A stretch of 64,000 nt of DNA from Salipaludibacillus sp. LMS25 (lineage in GTDB: Bacteria; Bacillota; Bacilli; Bacillales; Salisediminibacteriaceae). This document shows positions 18,865 to 27,208 of this stretch, piece by piece. Both the position numbers and the translations under genes were made by a program. Location: NCBI RefSeq assembly GCF_024362805.1, contig NZ_CP093299.1, forward strand, positions 62,001 to 126,000. Reading direction: 5' to 3'. The first letter of the stretch is position 1. Each line of letters opens with the position of its first letter. Below the pieces are notes generated by a model. It did no database searches. It saw nothing but the letters and a program-made list of their open reading frames with translations, and was not told the DNA's origin.

Positions 18865-19446
18865 TTAATTAGAAAGTTGACCTAAAATTCGAGCGGCTAA
18901 TTCTGGGTCAAGTCGACCTAAAATATCAGAGCGGCTATTCACATTCATTAAACGTAAATACGTCACAGCTTCATCTTCAGGAAGTTCACCGACAATGTCG
19001 GCGGCTTTAGAGCCTGTCATATTTTCCAGCGTTTTAACGATATCATTCACATCTGTTGTGACCTCTTCTAAATCAGCTGCACCTTCTATTTCCTCATCGG
19101 AAAGACCGTCTGATCCTTCTTCTGATAACTGCTCTTCTAAATCAGCAATTTCTTCGTTACGTGCTTCAAGCTCACTTTCTAATTGTTGAATCTGCTGAGA
19201 AAATGATTTATTTTCGTGTTCTAATTGTGCGACCAGCTCTTCATCTGATAACTCTCGTTCCTCTTCTTCCTCTATAAATGGGAGAAAACTAGCTGCCTGC
19301 TTGACCGTATCTCCTACATTAATACCTAAATAATAAAGCAGTACAACAGCTAAAATGATAGCGAAAACAGCCGGTATGAGAACGACCATAAAAAAGGCCA
19401 TAAATTTACTTTGCGATTTTTCTTTTTGTTTGTTTTTTTTACTCAT
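18865..19446 (-). CDS. ylxF: MotE-like coiled-coil flagellar protein YlxF
   Basis: YlxF is a membrane-anchored coiled-coil protein of the fla/che operon, related to the MotE/MgtE-N group. The ATG giving MSKKNKQKEK has AGGTGAACC before it and is preferred over an upstream ATG that overlaps the fliJ stop. The product of 193 residues has a basic N-terminus, one membrane segment (about 17-42), and a long acidic coiled coil (about 65-125). A C-terminal domain with KAADIVGELPEDEAVTYLRL follows. A chaperone role for the motor is by family analogy only. Confidence 0.85.
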   Translation of the reverse strand: MSKKNKQKEKSQSKFMAFFMVVLIPAVFAIILAVVLLYYLGINVGDTVKQAASFLPFIEEEEERELSDEELVAQLEHENKSFSQQIQQLESELEARNEEIADLEEQLSEEGSDGLSDEEIEGAADLEEVTTDVNDIVKTLENMTGSKAADIVGELPEDEAVTYLRLMNVNSRSDILGRLDPELAARILGQLSN

Positions 19447-19460
19447 AGGTTCACCTGTTT

Positions 19461-19898
19461 TCATCGTCTGACAAACTGTTGAATTGATACTTCATCAAGA
19501 AATTTCAATTCTTCACGTTTCTCATTTTCCAAGTATTGAGCTTGCTTCATTTTTTTCATTTTTTCATATTTTTTTAAATCAACAGTTTTAAATAAAAGAA
19601 ATTTCTCTTTTTCATTCATGTTTTGTCTCGCTTTTTGTGTGCTAAGCTGCAACTTATTAATTTCAGTCTGTAAAAAAGAGATGTTTTGCTCATTTAATTG
19701 AATAGAGGAAATCGCTAAACCACTTGATAGCTTTTTCTCCGTTTCTTCTATTAACTCTTCTTTCTTTTTCAATAACTCATATAGCTTTGTTGCTATTCCT
19801 TCAAATTCCTCGACAGATTCCGTATAAGCACGTTCAGCGTCCGTTTTTTCAAAGTCCTTTACTTCTAAAACTTTTTGAAGTGCGAATTTAAAACTCAT
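19461..19898 (-). CDS. fliJ: Flagellar export chaperone FliJ
   Basis: FliJ is the coiled-coil stalk of the FliHIJ export ATPase and escorts export chaperones. The 145 residues are almost entirely helical and rich in Lys, Glu and Leu. They start with the family-like MSFKFALQKVLEVKDFEK. The gene overlaps the fliI stop by one base and is followed by ylxF. Family sequence conservation is low; the start motif and position carry the call. Confidence 0.92.
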   Translation of the reverse strand: MSFKFALQKVLEVKDFEKTDAERAYTESVEEFEGIATKLYELLKKKEELIEETEKKLSSGLAISSIQLNEQNISFLQTEINKLQLSTQKARQNMNEKEKFLLFKTVDLKKYEKMKKMKQAQYLENEKREELKFLDEVSIQQFVRR

Positions 19899-21217
19899 TA
19901 TTTACCTCCTGTACCGAACTGCTGAATCATCGTGGCAGCTGTTTCCTTGAAATCATGTGAATCATGAAGTCCTTGCTTTAAAAAAGCCATTATTTCAGGA
20001 TATTTAGCAATTGCTTCATCTACTTCTTTGTTGCTGCCTTTTTTATAAGCTCCTATATTTATGAGATCTTCAGATTCACTATATACAGAAAGCATGTGCC
20101 TCATATAATCAGCCACCTCTCGGTGATCATCACTTACGAGGTCATTCATGACCCGGCTAATACTGGTCAGAACATTAATGGCAGGGAAATGCCCTTTATT
20201 AGCTAATCTACGATCTAATACTAGGTGACCATCTAATATGCCTCTTACGCTGTCTGCTATGGGTTCATTCATATCATCACCGTCTACAAGCACGGTATAG
20301 AATGCGGTAATGGAACCTTGTTCACTCATGCCACTCCGTTCTAAGAGACGTGGGAGTAAAGCAAATACGGAAGGCGTGTAACCTTTAGTAGTAGGTGGCT
20401 CTCCGATCGCTAATCCGACTTCCCTTTGCGCCATGGCAACACGAGTCACTGAATCCATCATTAATGTGACATTCAAGCCTTGGTCTCTAAAATATTCACT
20501 GATTGCTGTAGCAGTCATAGCCCCTTTAATTCTCATTAATGCTGGCTGATCTGATGTGGCGACGACGACGATCGTATTTGATAAACCCGATTCTCCTAAG
20601 TCACGTTCAATAAAATCCCTTACTTCACGTCCACGCTCACCAATCAAAGCAATAACATTTAAGTCGGCTTCGGAATTTTTGGCTATCATCGCCATGAGGG
20701 TACTTTTACCTACCCCGCTTCCTGCAAATATTCCTAACCGCTGCCCCTTTCCTACAGAAAACAGCCCATCCACTGCTTTCACACCTAAACTAAGTGGTTC
20801 TTGGATACGGGGACGCTTCAACGGGTTTGGCGGTATATTATCGGTTGGTACCTTTTGCAATCCTTCTGCAAAAAACCGTTCATCAATAGGTCTACCTAAC
20901 CCGTCTACGACACTGCCTATCATGCTTGTACCGACCTTTACTTGAAGTGCCTGGTTCATGCTTTCAACTAAACTACCTGGTGAGATATCCTCTACTCTGT
21001 CATAGGGCATGAGCAAAATATTCTGCTCTCGAAATCCTACTACTTCTGCAAGAATGCGCCGCCTTTGATCATGGCCTAAAGTAATCGAACATATATCACC
21101 AACCGAAGCCTGTGGACCTTGCGACTCAATCATAAGGCCGACTACCTGAGTCACTTTCCCATATTGCTTATACGGTGAGATATCATCAAGAACAGGAAAC
21201 AGATGACTAATGCTCAT
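19898..21217 (-). CDS. fliI: Flagellar export ATPase FliI
   Basis: FliI is the hexameric ATPase of flagellar export, related to the F1 beta subunit. Walker A AGSGVGKST lies at about 165-173. A Walker B region has LNVTLMMDSVTRVAMAQRE, and the family signature containing YTPSVFALLPRLLERSG follows. ALIGERGREVRDFIE is also present. Length 439 is typical. The start overlaps the fliH end by about 11 bases, so fliH, fliI and fliJ are translationally linked. Confidence 0.97.
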   Translation of the reverse strand: MSISHLFPVLDDISPYKQYGKVTQVVGLMIESQGPQASVGDICSITLGHDQRRRILAEVVGFREQNILLMPYDRVEDISPGSLVESMNQALQVKVGTSMIGSVVDGLGRPIDERFFAEGLQKVPTDNIPPNPLKRPRIQEPLSLGVKAVDGLFSVGKGQRLGIFAGSGVGKSTLMAMIAKNSEADLNVIALIGERGREVRDFIERDLGESGLSNTIVVVATSDQPALMRIKGAMTATAISEYFRDQGLNVTLMMDSVTRVAMAQREVGLAIGEPPTTKGYTPSVFALLPRLLERSGMSEQGSITAFYTVLVDGDDMNEPIADSVRGILDGHLVLDRRLANKGHFPAINVLTSISRVMNDLVSDDHREVADYMRHMLSVYSESEDLINIGAYKKGSNKEVDEAIAKYPEIMAFLKQGLHDSHDFKETAATMIQQFGTGGK

Positions 21218-22022
21218 GTTGGTCTCCTTTTTTCAGATTTTCTGATAATAACCGTTTTATTTCTCTTAACTGACTATCCGCAGAAGCTTCAAGCTGACCG
21301 AAAGGCGTTTCAATGACACACCCATTCGTTGGAAGTGAGTCATCTGGAAAGATAAGTAGCTCCCTCGTATGCAAAGCAATCCCTTCTAATTCTTTCTTGT
21401 GAGAAAGTGTTGTTTCATACCAAGCTGGGGCCACATAGAGCTTGACTTCCTCTTGTTCCCTAACTTCAGTAATCGCTTCTTTCACGAGAGAAATCCAGGC
21501 ATTTGAAGTTGTCTCAAGTGTTTGAGATACAATTTTTTCAGCTACTTTCATCGCTAATTCCAGTATTTCTCCTGAGGCTTCATCAAGCTTTTGTTCATAA
21601 TCATGTTTCGCAAGCTGGACAATGTGTTTCGCTTCCTGAACATCTTTCTGGATGCTTTTTTGCCCTTCTTGAACACCTGCTTCATAGCCTTTAGTAAAGC
21701 CTTCATCCTCAGCTTGACTAAACTGAATACGTTTCTTTTCTTCAAAAGCTGCTTCCTCTTGCTTGATATATGCTTCCCATTCAGCTTTTGCATTGATGAG
21801 TTCTTCTTCTCTTTGCATCACATCATGCTTTTTTTGTTCTAGCCCATGTTGTTCATTATCGTGAACTTCACTGTCATTTATATCACCTGAAAACGCCGTT
21901 TCAGTTAGATTTAATGGTTTTTCTTTCATTGGAACTTTTACTTCACGTAGCTGGATGGTCTTACCTTCCACTTTAGAAGCATGTGTGGAGGCAGACTTGA
22001 TAAGTCTAGACAATAATATCAT
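21207..22022 (-). CDS. fliH: Flagellar export regulator FliH
   Basis: FliH binds and restrains FliI and connects it to the C-ring. The 271-residue protein starts MILLSRLIKSA, like other Bacillus FliH proteins. It has a charged N-terminal half, then a coiled region with the glycine-heptad-like GFTKGYEAGVQEGQKS near 115-130. The conserved C-terminal domain includes LAMKVAEKIVSQTL and the LPTNGCVIETPFGQLEAS end motif. It overlaps fliG by about 17 bases. Confidence 0.93.
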   Translation of the reverse strand: MILLSRLIKSASTHASKVEGKTIQLREVKVPMKEKPLNLTETAFSGDINDSEVHDNEQHGLEQKKHDVMQREEELINAKAEWEAYIKQEEAAFEEKKRIQFSQAEDEGFTKGYEAGVQEGQKSIQKDVQEAKHIVQLAKHDYEQKLDEASGEILELAMKVAEKIVSQTLETTSNAWISLVKEAITEVREQEEVKLYVAPAWYETTLSHKKELEGIALHTRELLIFPDDSLPTNGCVIETPFGQLEASADSQLREIKRLLSENLKKGDQHEH

Positions 22023-23016
22023 CTCCTCCGCCTCGCGCTATGACTATCTCTCCTGCTTCTTCAAGGCGACGTATCACGGCAACGATTCGGGTTTGAGCTT
22101 CTTCCACATCCTTCAAACGCACAGGCCCCATAAATTCCATTTCATCTTTAAATGTTTCTGACATACGTTGTGACATATTGTTAAAGACAACTTCTTTCAC
22201 ATCATCACTTGCAACCTTAAGTGACAGTTGTAAATCTTCATTTTCCACATCGCGGATAACACGTTGAATGGAACGGTTGTCCAATGTAACAATATCTTCA
22301 AAGACAAACATTCTCTTTTTAATTTCTTCTGCCAATTCAGGATCTTGAATTTCTAAAGAATCAAGAATGGTTCGCTCAGTACTTCTGTCAACACTATTAA
22401 GCACTTCAACTACTGCTTCAATACCGCCGGCTTGCGTGTAATCTTGCGTTACGGTTGCCGATAGTTTTCGTTCTAAAATGCTTTCGACTTCATTTACAAT
22501 TTCTGGAGATGTACTATCCATAACAGCAATCCGCTTAGCTACATCTGCCTGCACTTCTTGTGGAAGTGAAGACAAAATCTGCCCAGACTGTTCGCTATCT
22601 AAATAAGATAAAATAAGTGCAATTGTCTGTGGGTGTTCATTTTGAATAAAATTAAAGATTTGCCCTGGATCAGCTTTTCTTGCAAAGTCAAAAGGTCTTA
22701 CTTGTAAATTGGAAGTTAGCCGATTAATAATTTCCACTGCTTCCTCTGATCCAAGTGCTTTTTCTAACACATCTTTGGCGTATCCAATTCCGCCTTGGGT
22801 AATATAGTCTTGTGCCACTGCAAGCTGGTGGAATTGATCAAGAATCTCTTCTTTCGTATCCTGTTCCACCCTTTTTACGTTAGCAATTTCTAATGTCAGT
22901 CTTTCAATCTCTTCTTCTGATAAATGTTTATAAACTTGTGCTGACACATCAGGACCTAAAGAGATTAACAAGATGGCGGCTTTTTCTTTGCCGGTTAATT
23001 TTTTTCTTTTCGCCAC
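22006..23016 (-). CDS. fliG: Flagellar motor switch protein FliG
   Basis: FliG is the C-ring subunit that touches the MS ring and the stator and generates torque. The 336 residues show an N-terminal FliF-binding part with KAAILLISLGPDVSAQVYKHL (first 12-28 quoted loosely), a middle domain with EHPQTIALILSYL near residue 130, and a C-terminal domain with the charged ridge containing FEDIVTLDNRSIQRVIRDV. It follows fliF after 15 bases and overlaps fliH. Confidence 0.97.
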   Translation of the reverse strand: MAKRKKLTGKEKAAILLISLGPDVSAQVYKHLSEEEIERLTLEIANVKRVEQDTKEEILDQFHQLAVAQDYITQGGIGYAKDVLEKALGSEEAVEIINRLTSNLQVRPFDFARKADPGQIFNFIQNEHPQTIALILSYLDSEQSGQILSSLPQEVQADVAKRIAVMDSTSPEIVNEVESILERKLSATVTQDYTQAGGIEAVVEVLNSVDRSTERTILDSLEIQDPELAEEIKKRMFVFEDIVTLDNRSIQRVIRDVENEDLQLSLKVASDDVKEVVFNNMSQRMSETFKDEMEFMGPVRLKDVEEAQTRIVAVIRRLEEAGEIVIARGGGDDIIV

Positions 23017-23031
23017 TCTTTTCTCCTCCTT

Positions 23032-24615
23032 TTAGTCCTCTGATAACCACGTTCTAACGAGTTTAGAAAATTCTTCAGGTTTATCTTTTGCCAGTTGTTC
23101 AAGTTGTTTTCGTCTCGCTTTTTCTTCAGTTTCTGGCCCTTCGTCAAAAGCTGCCAGGTCATATCCTGTTTGTTCTAAAACGACCTCTTCATCATCTTCT
23201 TCAGCTCGATTACGTCTAACTAGTAAGAAAATGAGCAAAATAACAACTGCGACTAAAGCCCCGACGATGTAATACCAGAATGGCGTTCCAGAAGCTGGTT
23301 CTTCAAATTCTGCTTTTCCAAAAAACTCTTGTGCTGAAACGTAAATACGTTCGTTAATGTCATCTTCTTCCCAATCAGCAGTCACATCACTGTTAATGGA
23401 TGTTCTAACAACCTGACCTAAAATTTGTTGAATATCATTGACACTTTGTTGTGAAAGACTTAATGGATCTTCAGGATCTGGTGGTTCTACCATGACTTGA
23501 ATGCCGATGTCTCGGATTTGGTAAGGACTTTCTACGATTTCTTTTGAAATACGATTCACATCATTATTAACTCGTTCCTCTATACGTTCATAGTCCCCTT
23601 GGCCTCCACCAACAATACCTTGATAACCAGGAATGTCAGTTTCACCTGTCCCAACAACGCCGCCATCTTCTAAGTTTTCTCCTTCATACGTTTCCGTAAT
23701 ACGTTCGACGCTGACGGCGATGCCTTCCATATTTTCCTCATCAACAGGTTCCACAAGTTCTTCCTGTCTGTTCTCTTGAGTGAAATCCACATCCGTCGTA
23801 ACAGACACGAGAACTTTATCAGGTCCCATCATTGTGCCTAGCATTTGCTGTAAATTACGTTGAATATCTTTTTCAATATCTCGCTGAATCGCACGTTGTT
23901 GCTCATAAACACTTAGAGATGATCCACCTGTCGTTGAATTATCATCTAATTCAAGATAACGTGACATTTGATCCATAATCACGATATTTTCAACAGGGAG
24001 GTTAGGAACACTCCGTGATACGAGATGGTACATGGAACGAATTTGGTTTTCGTCCATCGTATAACCTGCTTGTAAATGTAATAATACTGATGCTGTTGCC
24101 TCATTTGGATCATCACTTAACCAAATACTTTCTTCAGGCATTGTCAGCATAACTTGTGAGCTTTGCACCCCATCTACATTTCGAATCAAATCTTCTAATG
24201 AGGTTTGAAGTGCAGCTCTTTCTAGTAATTGAAATTCACTATCTGTTGTCCCGAAACCCATGTTATCACTGAACGTCGAATAGTCTATTCGTCCTGAATT
24301 CGGGATTCCTTCAGCGGCCAATGTGACTTTTAGATCATCTACCATTGACTCAGGTACCATTATTGATGTCCCGTCACTGCTCACTTCGTTAGAGATACCT
24401 CTGCTGTCCAGTGTCTCTTTTATCTCTCCTGTTTCCTGCACACTTAAGTTTGAGTAGAGAGGAACATAGCTTGTCCTCGAACCCATCCACATGAATAACA
24501 GGAGAAGAGTTAAGACAAGTAACACTGATCCGATGAGCATCCCTTTTTGATTTTTCGTACGGGACTGCCAAAATTCTGTCATTTTATTTTTATAGTTGAT
24601 CAGTTTATCGTTCAT
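23032..24615 (-). CDS. fliF: Flagellar MS-ring protein FliF
   Basis: FliF builds the MS ring in the cell membrane. The start is the ATG giving MNDKLINYKN, preceded by GGGAGGAAAC; the longer frame lacks support. The 527-residue protein has membrane segments at about 25-45 and 440-460. Between them are ring-building motifs with YSNLSVQETGEIKETLDSRG and the conserved DVDFTQENRQEE near residue 270. The acidic C-terminal cytoplasmic tail binds FliG and ends LVRTWLSED. A 276-base gap separates it from fliE, unusual in this tight operon. Confidence 0.96.
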   Translation of the reverse strand: MNDKLINYKNKMTEFWQSRTKNQKGMLIGSVLLVLTLLLLFMWMGSRTSYVPLYSNLSVQETGEIKETLDSRGISNEVSSDGTSIMVPESMVDDLKVTLAAEGIPNSGRIDYSTFSDNMGFGTTDSEFQLLERAALQTSLEDLIRNVDGVQSSQVMLTMPEESIWLSDDPNEATASVLLHLQAGYTMDENQIRSMYHLVSRSVPNLPVENIVIMDQMSRYLELDDNSTTGGSSLSVYEQQRAIQRDIEKDIQRNLQQMLGTMMGPDKVLVSVTTDVDFTQENRQEELVEPVDEENMEGIAVSVERITETYEGENLEDGGVVGTGETDIPGYQGIVGGGQGDYERIEERVNNDVNRISKEIVESPYQIRDIGIQVMVEPPDPEDPLSLSQQSVNDIQQILGQVVRTSINSDVTADWEEDDINERIYVSAQEFFGKAEFEEPASGTPFWYYIVGALVAVVILLIFLLVRRNRAEEDDEEVVLEQTGYDLAAFDEGPETEEKARRKQLEQLAKDKPEEFSKLVRTWLSED

Positions 24616-24891
24616 GTTTCCTCCCACACTGACTGTACATTTAAATGGTAAAATAACTCTCATTTCTCGTACTTTGTCACCATTTAAATTAAAGTTCCTA
24701 TTTTATTAAACTTCCCCAGATGGTTGACCGATAAAATGAGTAAACCTCCATAAAATAATGTTCTGTTACGAATTTATTTTATCAAAGAGTTCGTTTTATT
24801 AATGCTGCAATCAGTGCAATCCACCGTCATATAGTAAAGAATAAAAAAGAGATATAATACCCTCGCCCGCTAATCGGGCATTTTTATTATC
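24616..24891. other. 276-base gap between fliE and fliF with a plus-strand terminator-like hairpin
   Basis: The region is AT-rich and no reading frame is convincing on either strand. Read on the plus strand, GCCCG-CTAAT-CGGGC at 24865-24879 is followed by ATTTTTATT, a good intrinsic terminator shape. Read in the operon direction, the same stem is followed by GAGGGTA and lacks a T-run. A plus-strand transcript such as a small antisense RNA would explain the terminator, but no convincing promoter was found. Confidence 0.4.
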
Positions 24892-25200
24892 TTAAACCTG
24901 CATTCTCATAATTTCTTGATAAGCTTCAATGGCTTTGTTACGTACTTCAGTTGTCGTTTGCAGCATCACAGAAGCTTTTTCAGCTGTGATCATGACATCA
25001 TGTAAATCAACATTTTCTCCACGCGCCACTTTTTCAGTCATTATCGCTGACTTATTTTGGCCTTCGTTCACTTCAGAGATCGCGTTGTTTAACCATGTTT
25101 TAAACGATTGTTGAGCCTTAGCAGGTGTCGTCTGATTAACATTGTTCTTCTTCGCTATGCTCATAATCGAGTTTAATTGTTGAATTTGATTAACTTCCAT
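24892..25200 (-). CDS. fliE: Flagellar hook-basal body protein FliE
   Basis: FliE is the small adaptor between the MS ring and the proximal rod and is needed for rod export. The 102 residues include the family pattern SFKTWLNNAISEVNEGQNKS near 29-48, MITAEKASVMLQTTTEVRNK, and the C-terminal AIEAYQEIMRMQV. It follows flgC after 20 bases. It is the third gene of the operon. Confidence 0.95.
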   Translation of the reverse strand: MEVNQIQQLNSIMSIAKKNNVNQTTPAKAQQSFKTWLNNAISEVNEGQNKSAIMTEKVARGENVDLHDVMITAEKASVMLQTTTEVRNKAIEAYQEIMRMQV

Positions 25201-25220
25201 TATTACCCTCCTATACTAGT

Positions 25221-25676
25221 CTATCGTCCTATTTCAAGTGCTTTTAGAAGCATATTTTTATGGGCATCAATGGCCGTAACATTCGCCTCATATGATCGTG
25301 TTGCTCCCATTAAATCGATCATCTCTTTAAGTGGGTCTACATTTGGCATCTGTACATAACCTTCTTCATTAGCATCTGGATGCTCAGGCTGATAAACCTG
25401 TTCAAAAGGACTTTGATCTTCTAAGACATGGCCAACCTTCACACCATTTCCCGTCCCTTCAGAAGTCCTCATCGCTTTATTTAAGTATGAACTAAACCCT
25501 GCGTTAGCATTTTGATGCATGGTAACCATCTTCCTTCGATATGGTTCCCATTCCCCTTCAACTAATCGACCTCTTGTCGTGTCTGTATTTGCCATGTTGC
25601 TTGACACAACATCCATTCTGAAGCGTTGTGCAGTCAAGGCTGAAGCTGAAATATTCAAGCCATTAAATATTGACAT
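25221..25676 (-). CDS. flgC: Flagellar basal-body rod protein FlgC
   Basis: FlgC is a proximal rod subunit. The 151-residue protein begins with the rod motif SALTAQRFRMDVVSSNMANT (about 12-31). It ends with the C-terminal rod motif EMIDLMGATRSYEANVTAID. The middle has YVQMPNVDPLKE, also typical of FlgC. It is the second gene of the operon, six bases after flgB. Confidence 0.97.
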   Translation of the reverse strand: MSIFNGLNISASALTAQRFRMDVVSSNMANTDTTRGRLVEGEWEPYRRKMVTMHQNANAGFSSYLNKAMRTSEGTGNGVKVGHVLEDQSPFEQVYQPEHPDANEEGYVQMPNVDPLKEMIDLMGATRSYEANVTAIDAHKNMLLKALEIGR

Positions 25677-25682
25677 GTTTCA

Positions 25683-26087
25683 TTACCTCCCTTGTCCAAG
25701 AACAGTTCGAATACTGTTGAATCTACCGTTCAATCGATCTACTAATGTGTTGTAATAAAGTTGATTTTTCGCCAATTCACTCATTTCAAAATCAATGTCT
25801 ACATTGTTGCCATTATGATTATAAGTGGTATTATTTCGGGATACGATTTTAGCAGACTCATCTGATGTCGCACCTCCAAATTGAAGGTGACGGTTATCAG
25901 TCCTATTCGCGTTCAATTTTTGATTTGCCTGAGCTTGATTCAATTCATGAGCAAATACTGTTTGTTTCGCTTTATAGTTCGGAGTATCTACATTTGCAAT
26001 GTTTTGGCTTATCGTATTTTGTCGTGTCATAGATGAGGATAACGCAGTTTCCAACAATTGGTTTGTGGAATTAGTAATTAAATTCAT
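25683..26087 (-). CDS. flgB: Flagellar basal-body rod protein FlgB
   Basis: FlgB is the first gene of the fla/che operon and encodes a proximal rod subunit. The 134 residues contain the rod motif SMTRQNTISQNIANVDTPNY (about 19-38) and NVDIDFEMSELAKNQLYYNT near the C-terminus. GGGGGAATAA stands before the ATG as ribosome binding site. A SigA-type promoter and a CodY-like box lie upstream, and codY itself is the next gene in that direction. Confidence 0.97.
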   Translation of the reverse strand: MNLITNSTNQLLETALSSSMTRQNTISQNIANVDTPNYKAKQTVFAHELNQAQANQKLNANRTDNRHLQFGGATSDESAKIVSRNNTTYNHNGNNVDIDFEMSELAKNQLYYNTLVDRLNGRFNSIRTVLGQGR

Positions 26088-26154
26088 TATTTATTCCCCC
26101 GATTTAAAAATCTAAAACTTTATATCTCATACTTAAGAACCACTTCCGAGATTA

Positions 26155-26183
26155 ATTCTATATAATAAATAGTATTTTGTCTA
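26155..26183 (-). promoter_or_regulatory. SigA-type promoter of the fla/che operon
   Basis: TAGACA, a 17-base spacer and TAGAAT stand about 70-95 bases upstream of flgB on the coding strand. This matches the housekeeping consensus at 5 of 6 bases in each box and corresponds in place to the P(A) promoter of the B. subtilis fla/che operon. I could not find a convincing SigD promoter (TAAA with GCCGATAT) in the same gap. Confidence 0.65.
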
Positions 26184-26184
26184 A

Positions 26185-26199
26185 TGTTCTCAGAAAATG
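26185..26199 (-). promoter_or_regulatory. Imperfect CodY-like box at the fla/che promoter
   Basis: On the coding strand CATTTTCTGAGAACA matches the CodY consensus AATTTTCWGAAAATT at 11 of 15 positions. It ends one base before the -35 box of the proposed fla/che promoter. CodY is known to repress this operon in B. subtilis. One imperfect box could arise by chance, so this is a candidate only. Confidence 0.4.
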
Positions 26200-26355
26200 A
26201 CTACAGTTAGATAAAAAAGACCTAGTATTATTCCCGGAGAAAGTCACATCTTGCCATCCCCTATATTTTAATAGGATAAAATAATCATATTTCCGTCTTC
26301 ACTATAAGAACTTTATCACATTTCCACATCTTTTGGCGCATTTTTTACTGGAAAT

Positions 26356-26391
26356 TAAAAAACGAAGGCTTTTGTACTACAAGCCTTCGTT
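26356..26391 (-). terminator. Intrinsic terminator of codY
   Basis: In the minus-strand direction AACGAAGGCTT pairs perfectly with AAGCCTTCGTT across a 9-base loop, followed at once by a T-run. It sits 25 bases beyond the codY stop and separates the codY operon from fla/che. Confidence 0.9.
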
Positions 26392-26415
26392 CGTCTATAG
26401 TCTTTTTATCTCATA

Positions 26416-27192
26416 TTAATTTTTATGCTTTTCTAATTCAACAAGAAATTTATCGTTAAGCACCTTGATATAGGTGCCTTTCATACCTAATGATCTAGAT
26501 TCAATCACTCCGGCACTTTCGAGTTTTCTCAATGCATTCACAATAACCGATCTTGTAATCCCTACTCTATCAGCTATTTTACTCGCCACTAGTAGGCCTT
26601 CATTACCTTCTAACTCTTGGAAAATATGATCCACTGCTTCTAATTCACTATACGACAAGGAGCTGATCGCCATTTGCACAACTGCTTTGCTTCGCGCTTC
26701 TTGTTCAATCTCTTCGGCTTTTTCATGGAGAATTTCCATTCCTACAACGGTAGCGCCATATTCTGCTAACAATAAGTCGTCATCACCAAATGACTCGTCA
26801 AGTCTTGCTAATATGAGCGTACCTAGACGTTGGCCTCCACCTTGAATTGGTACGACTGTCGTCAAACCGTTTGCAAATAAATCTTTATTTTCAACTGGGA
26901 AAGCTGTAAATTCACTGTTTATATCAAGGTTTGAAGATGTCTCTTCGATTTTAAATAAGCCTGATGTATAAGCTTCTGGAAATTGTCTTTCTTCTAACAT
27001 ATGTTTAATCCTTGAGTTTTCAATTTCTTGTTTAATTGAATAACCTAACAATTTTCCTCTTCTACTGACGATAAAGATGTTGGCTTCAATCACATCTCTT
27101 AATGTTAAAGCCATATCATTAAAGTTCACCGCTTGCCCTGCACTCTTTTGTAATAACTCATTAATTTTTCGTGTTTTAGTTAATAGATCCAT
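26416..27192 (-). CDS. codY: GTP- and branched-chain amino acid-sensing repressor CodY
   Basis: CodY is the global nutrient regulator of Gram-positive bacteria and represses genes when GTP and branched-chain amino acids are plentiful. The 258-residue protein has the N-terminal GAF domain (about 1-155), with [16 protein letters not shown] near 43-58. The C-terminal winged helix has a recognition part [20 protein letters not shown] (about 203-222). It is the last gene of a topA-trmFO-xerC-hslV-hslU-codY run and lies next to its likely target, the fla/che promoter. Confidence 0.97.
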   Translation of the reverse strand: MDLLTKTRKINELLQKSAGQAVNFNDMALTLRDVIEANIFIVSRRGKLLGYSIKQEIENSRIKHMLEERQFPEAYTSGLFKIEETSSNLDINSEFTAFPVENKDLFANGLTTVVPIQGGGQRLGTLILARLDESFGDDDLLLAEYGATVVGMEILHEKAEEIEQEARSKAVVQMAISSLSYSELEAVDHIFQELEGNEGLLVASKIADRVGITRSVIVNALRKLESAGVIESRSLGMKGTYIKVLNDKFLVELEKHKN

Positions 27193-27208
27193 TGGAATTC
27201 CTCCTGTT

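Larger units (their letters stand above)
26088..26360. other. codY-flgB intergenic regulatory region
   Basis: This AT-rich gap carries the codY terminator at its right end, the fla/che promoter and CodY-like box in its left half, and a small CCTAT/ATAGG stem near 26262-26277. No reading frame with a ribosome binding site was seen. Confidence 0.6.

Noticed and set aside
20556..20945. Plus-strand reading frame opposite fliI
   Set aside because: Shadow of a highly conserved ATPase gene; no family resemblance.
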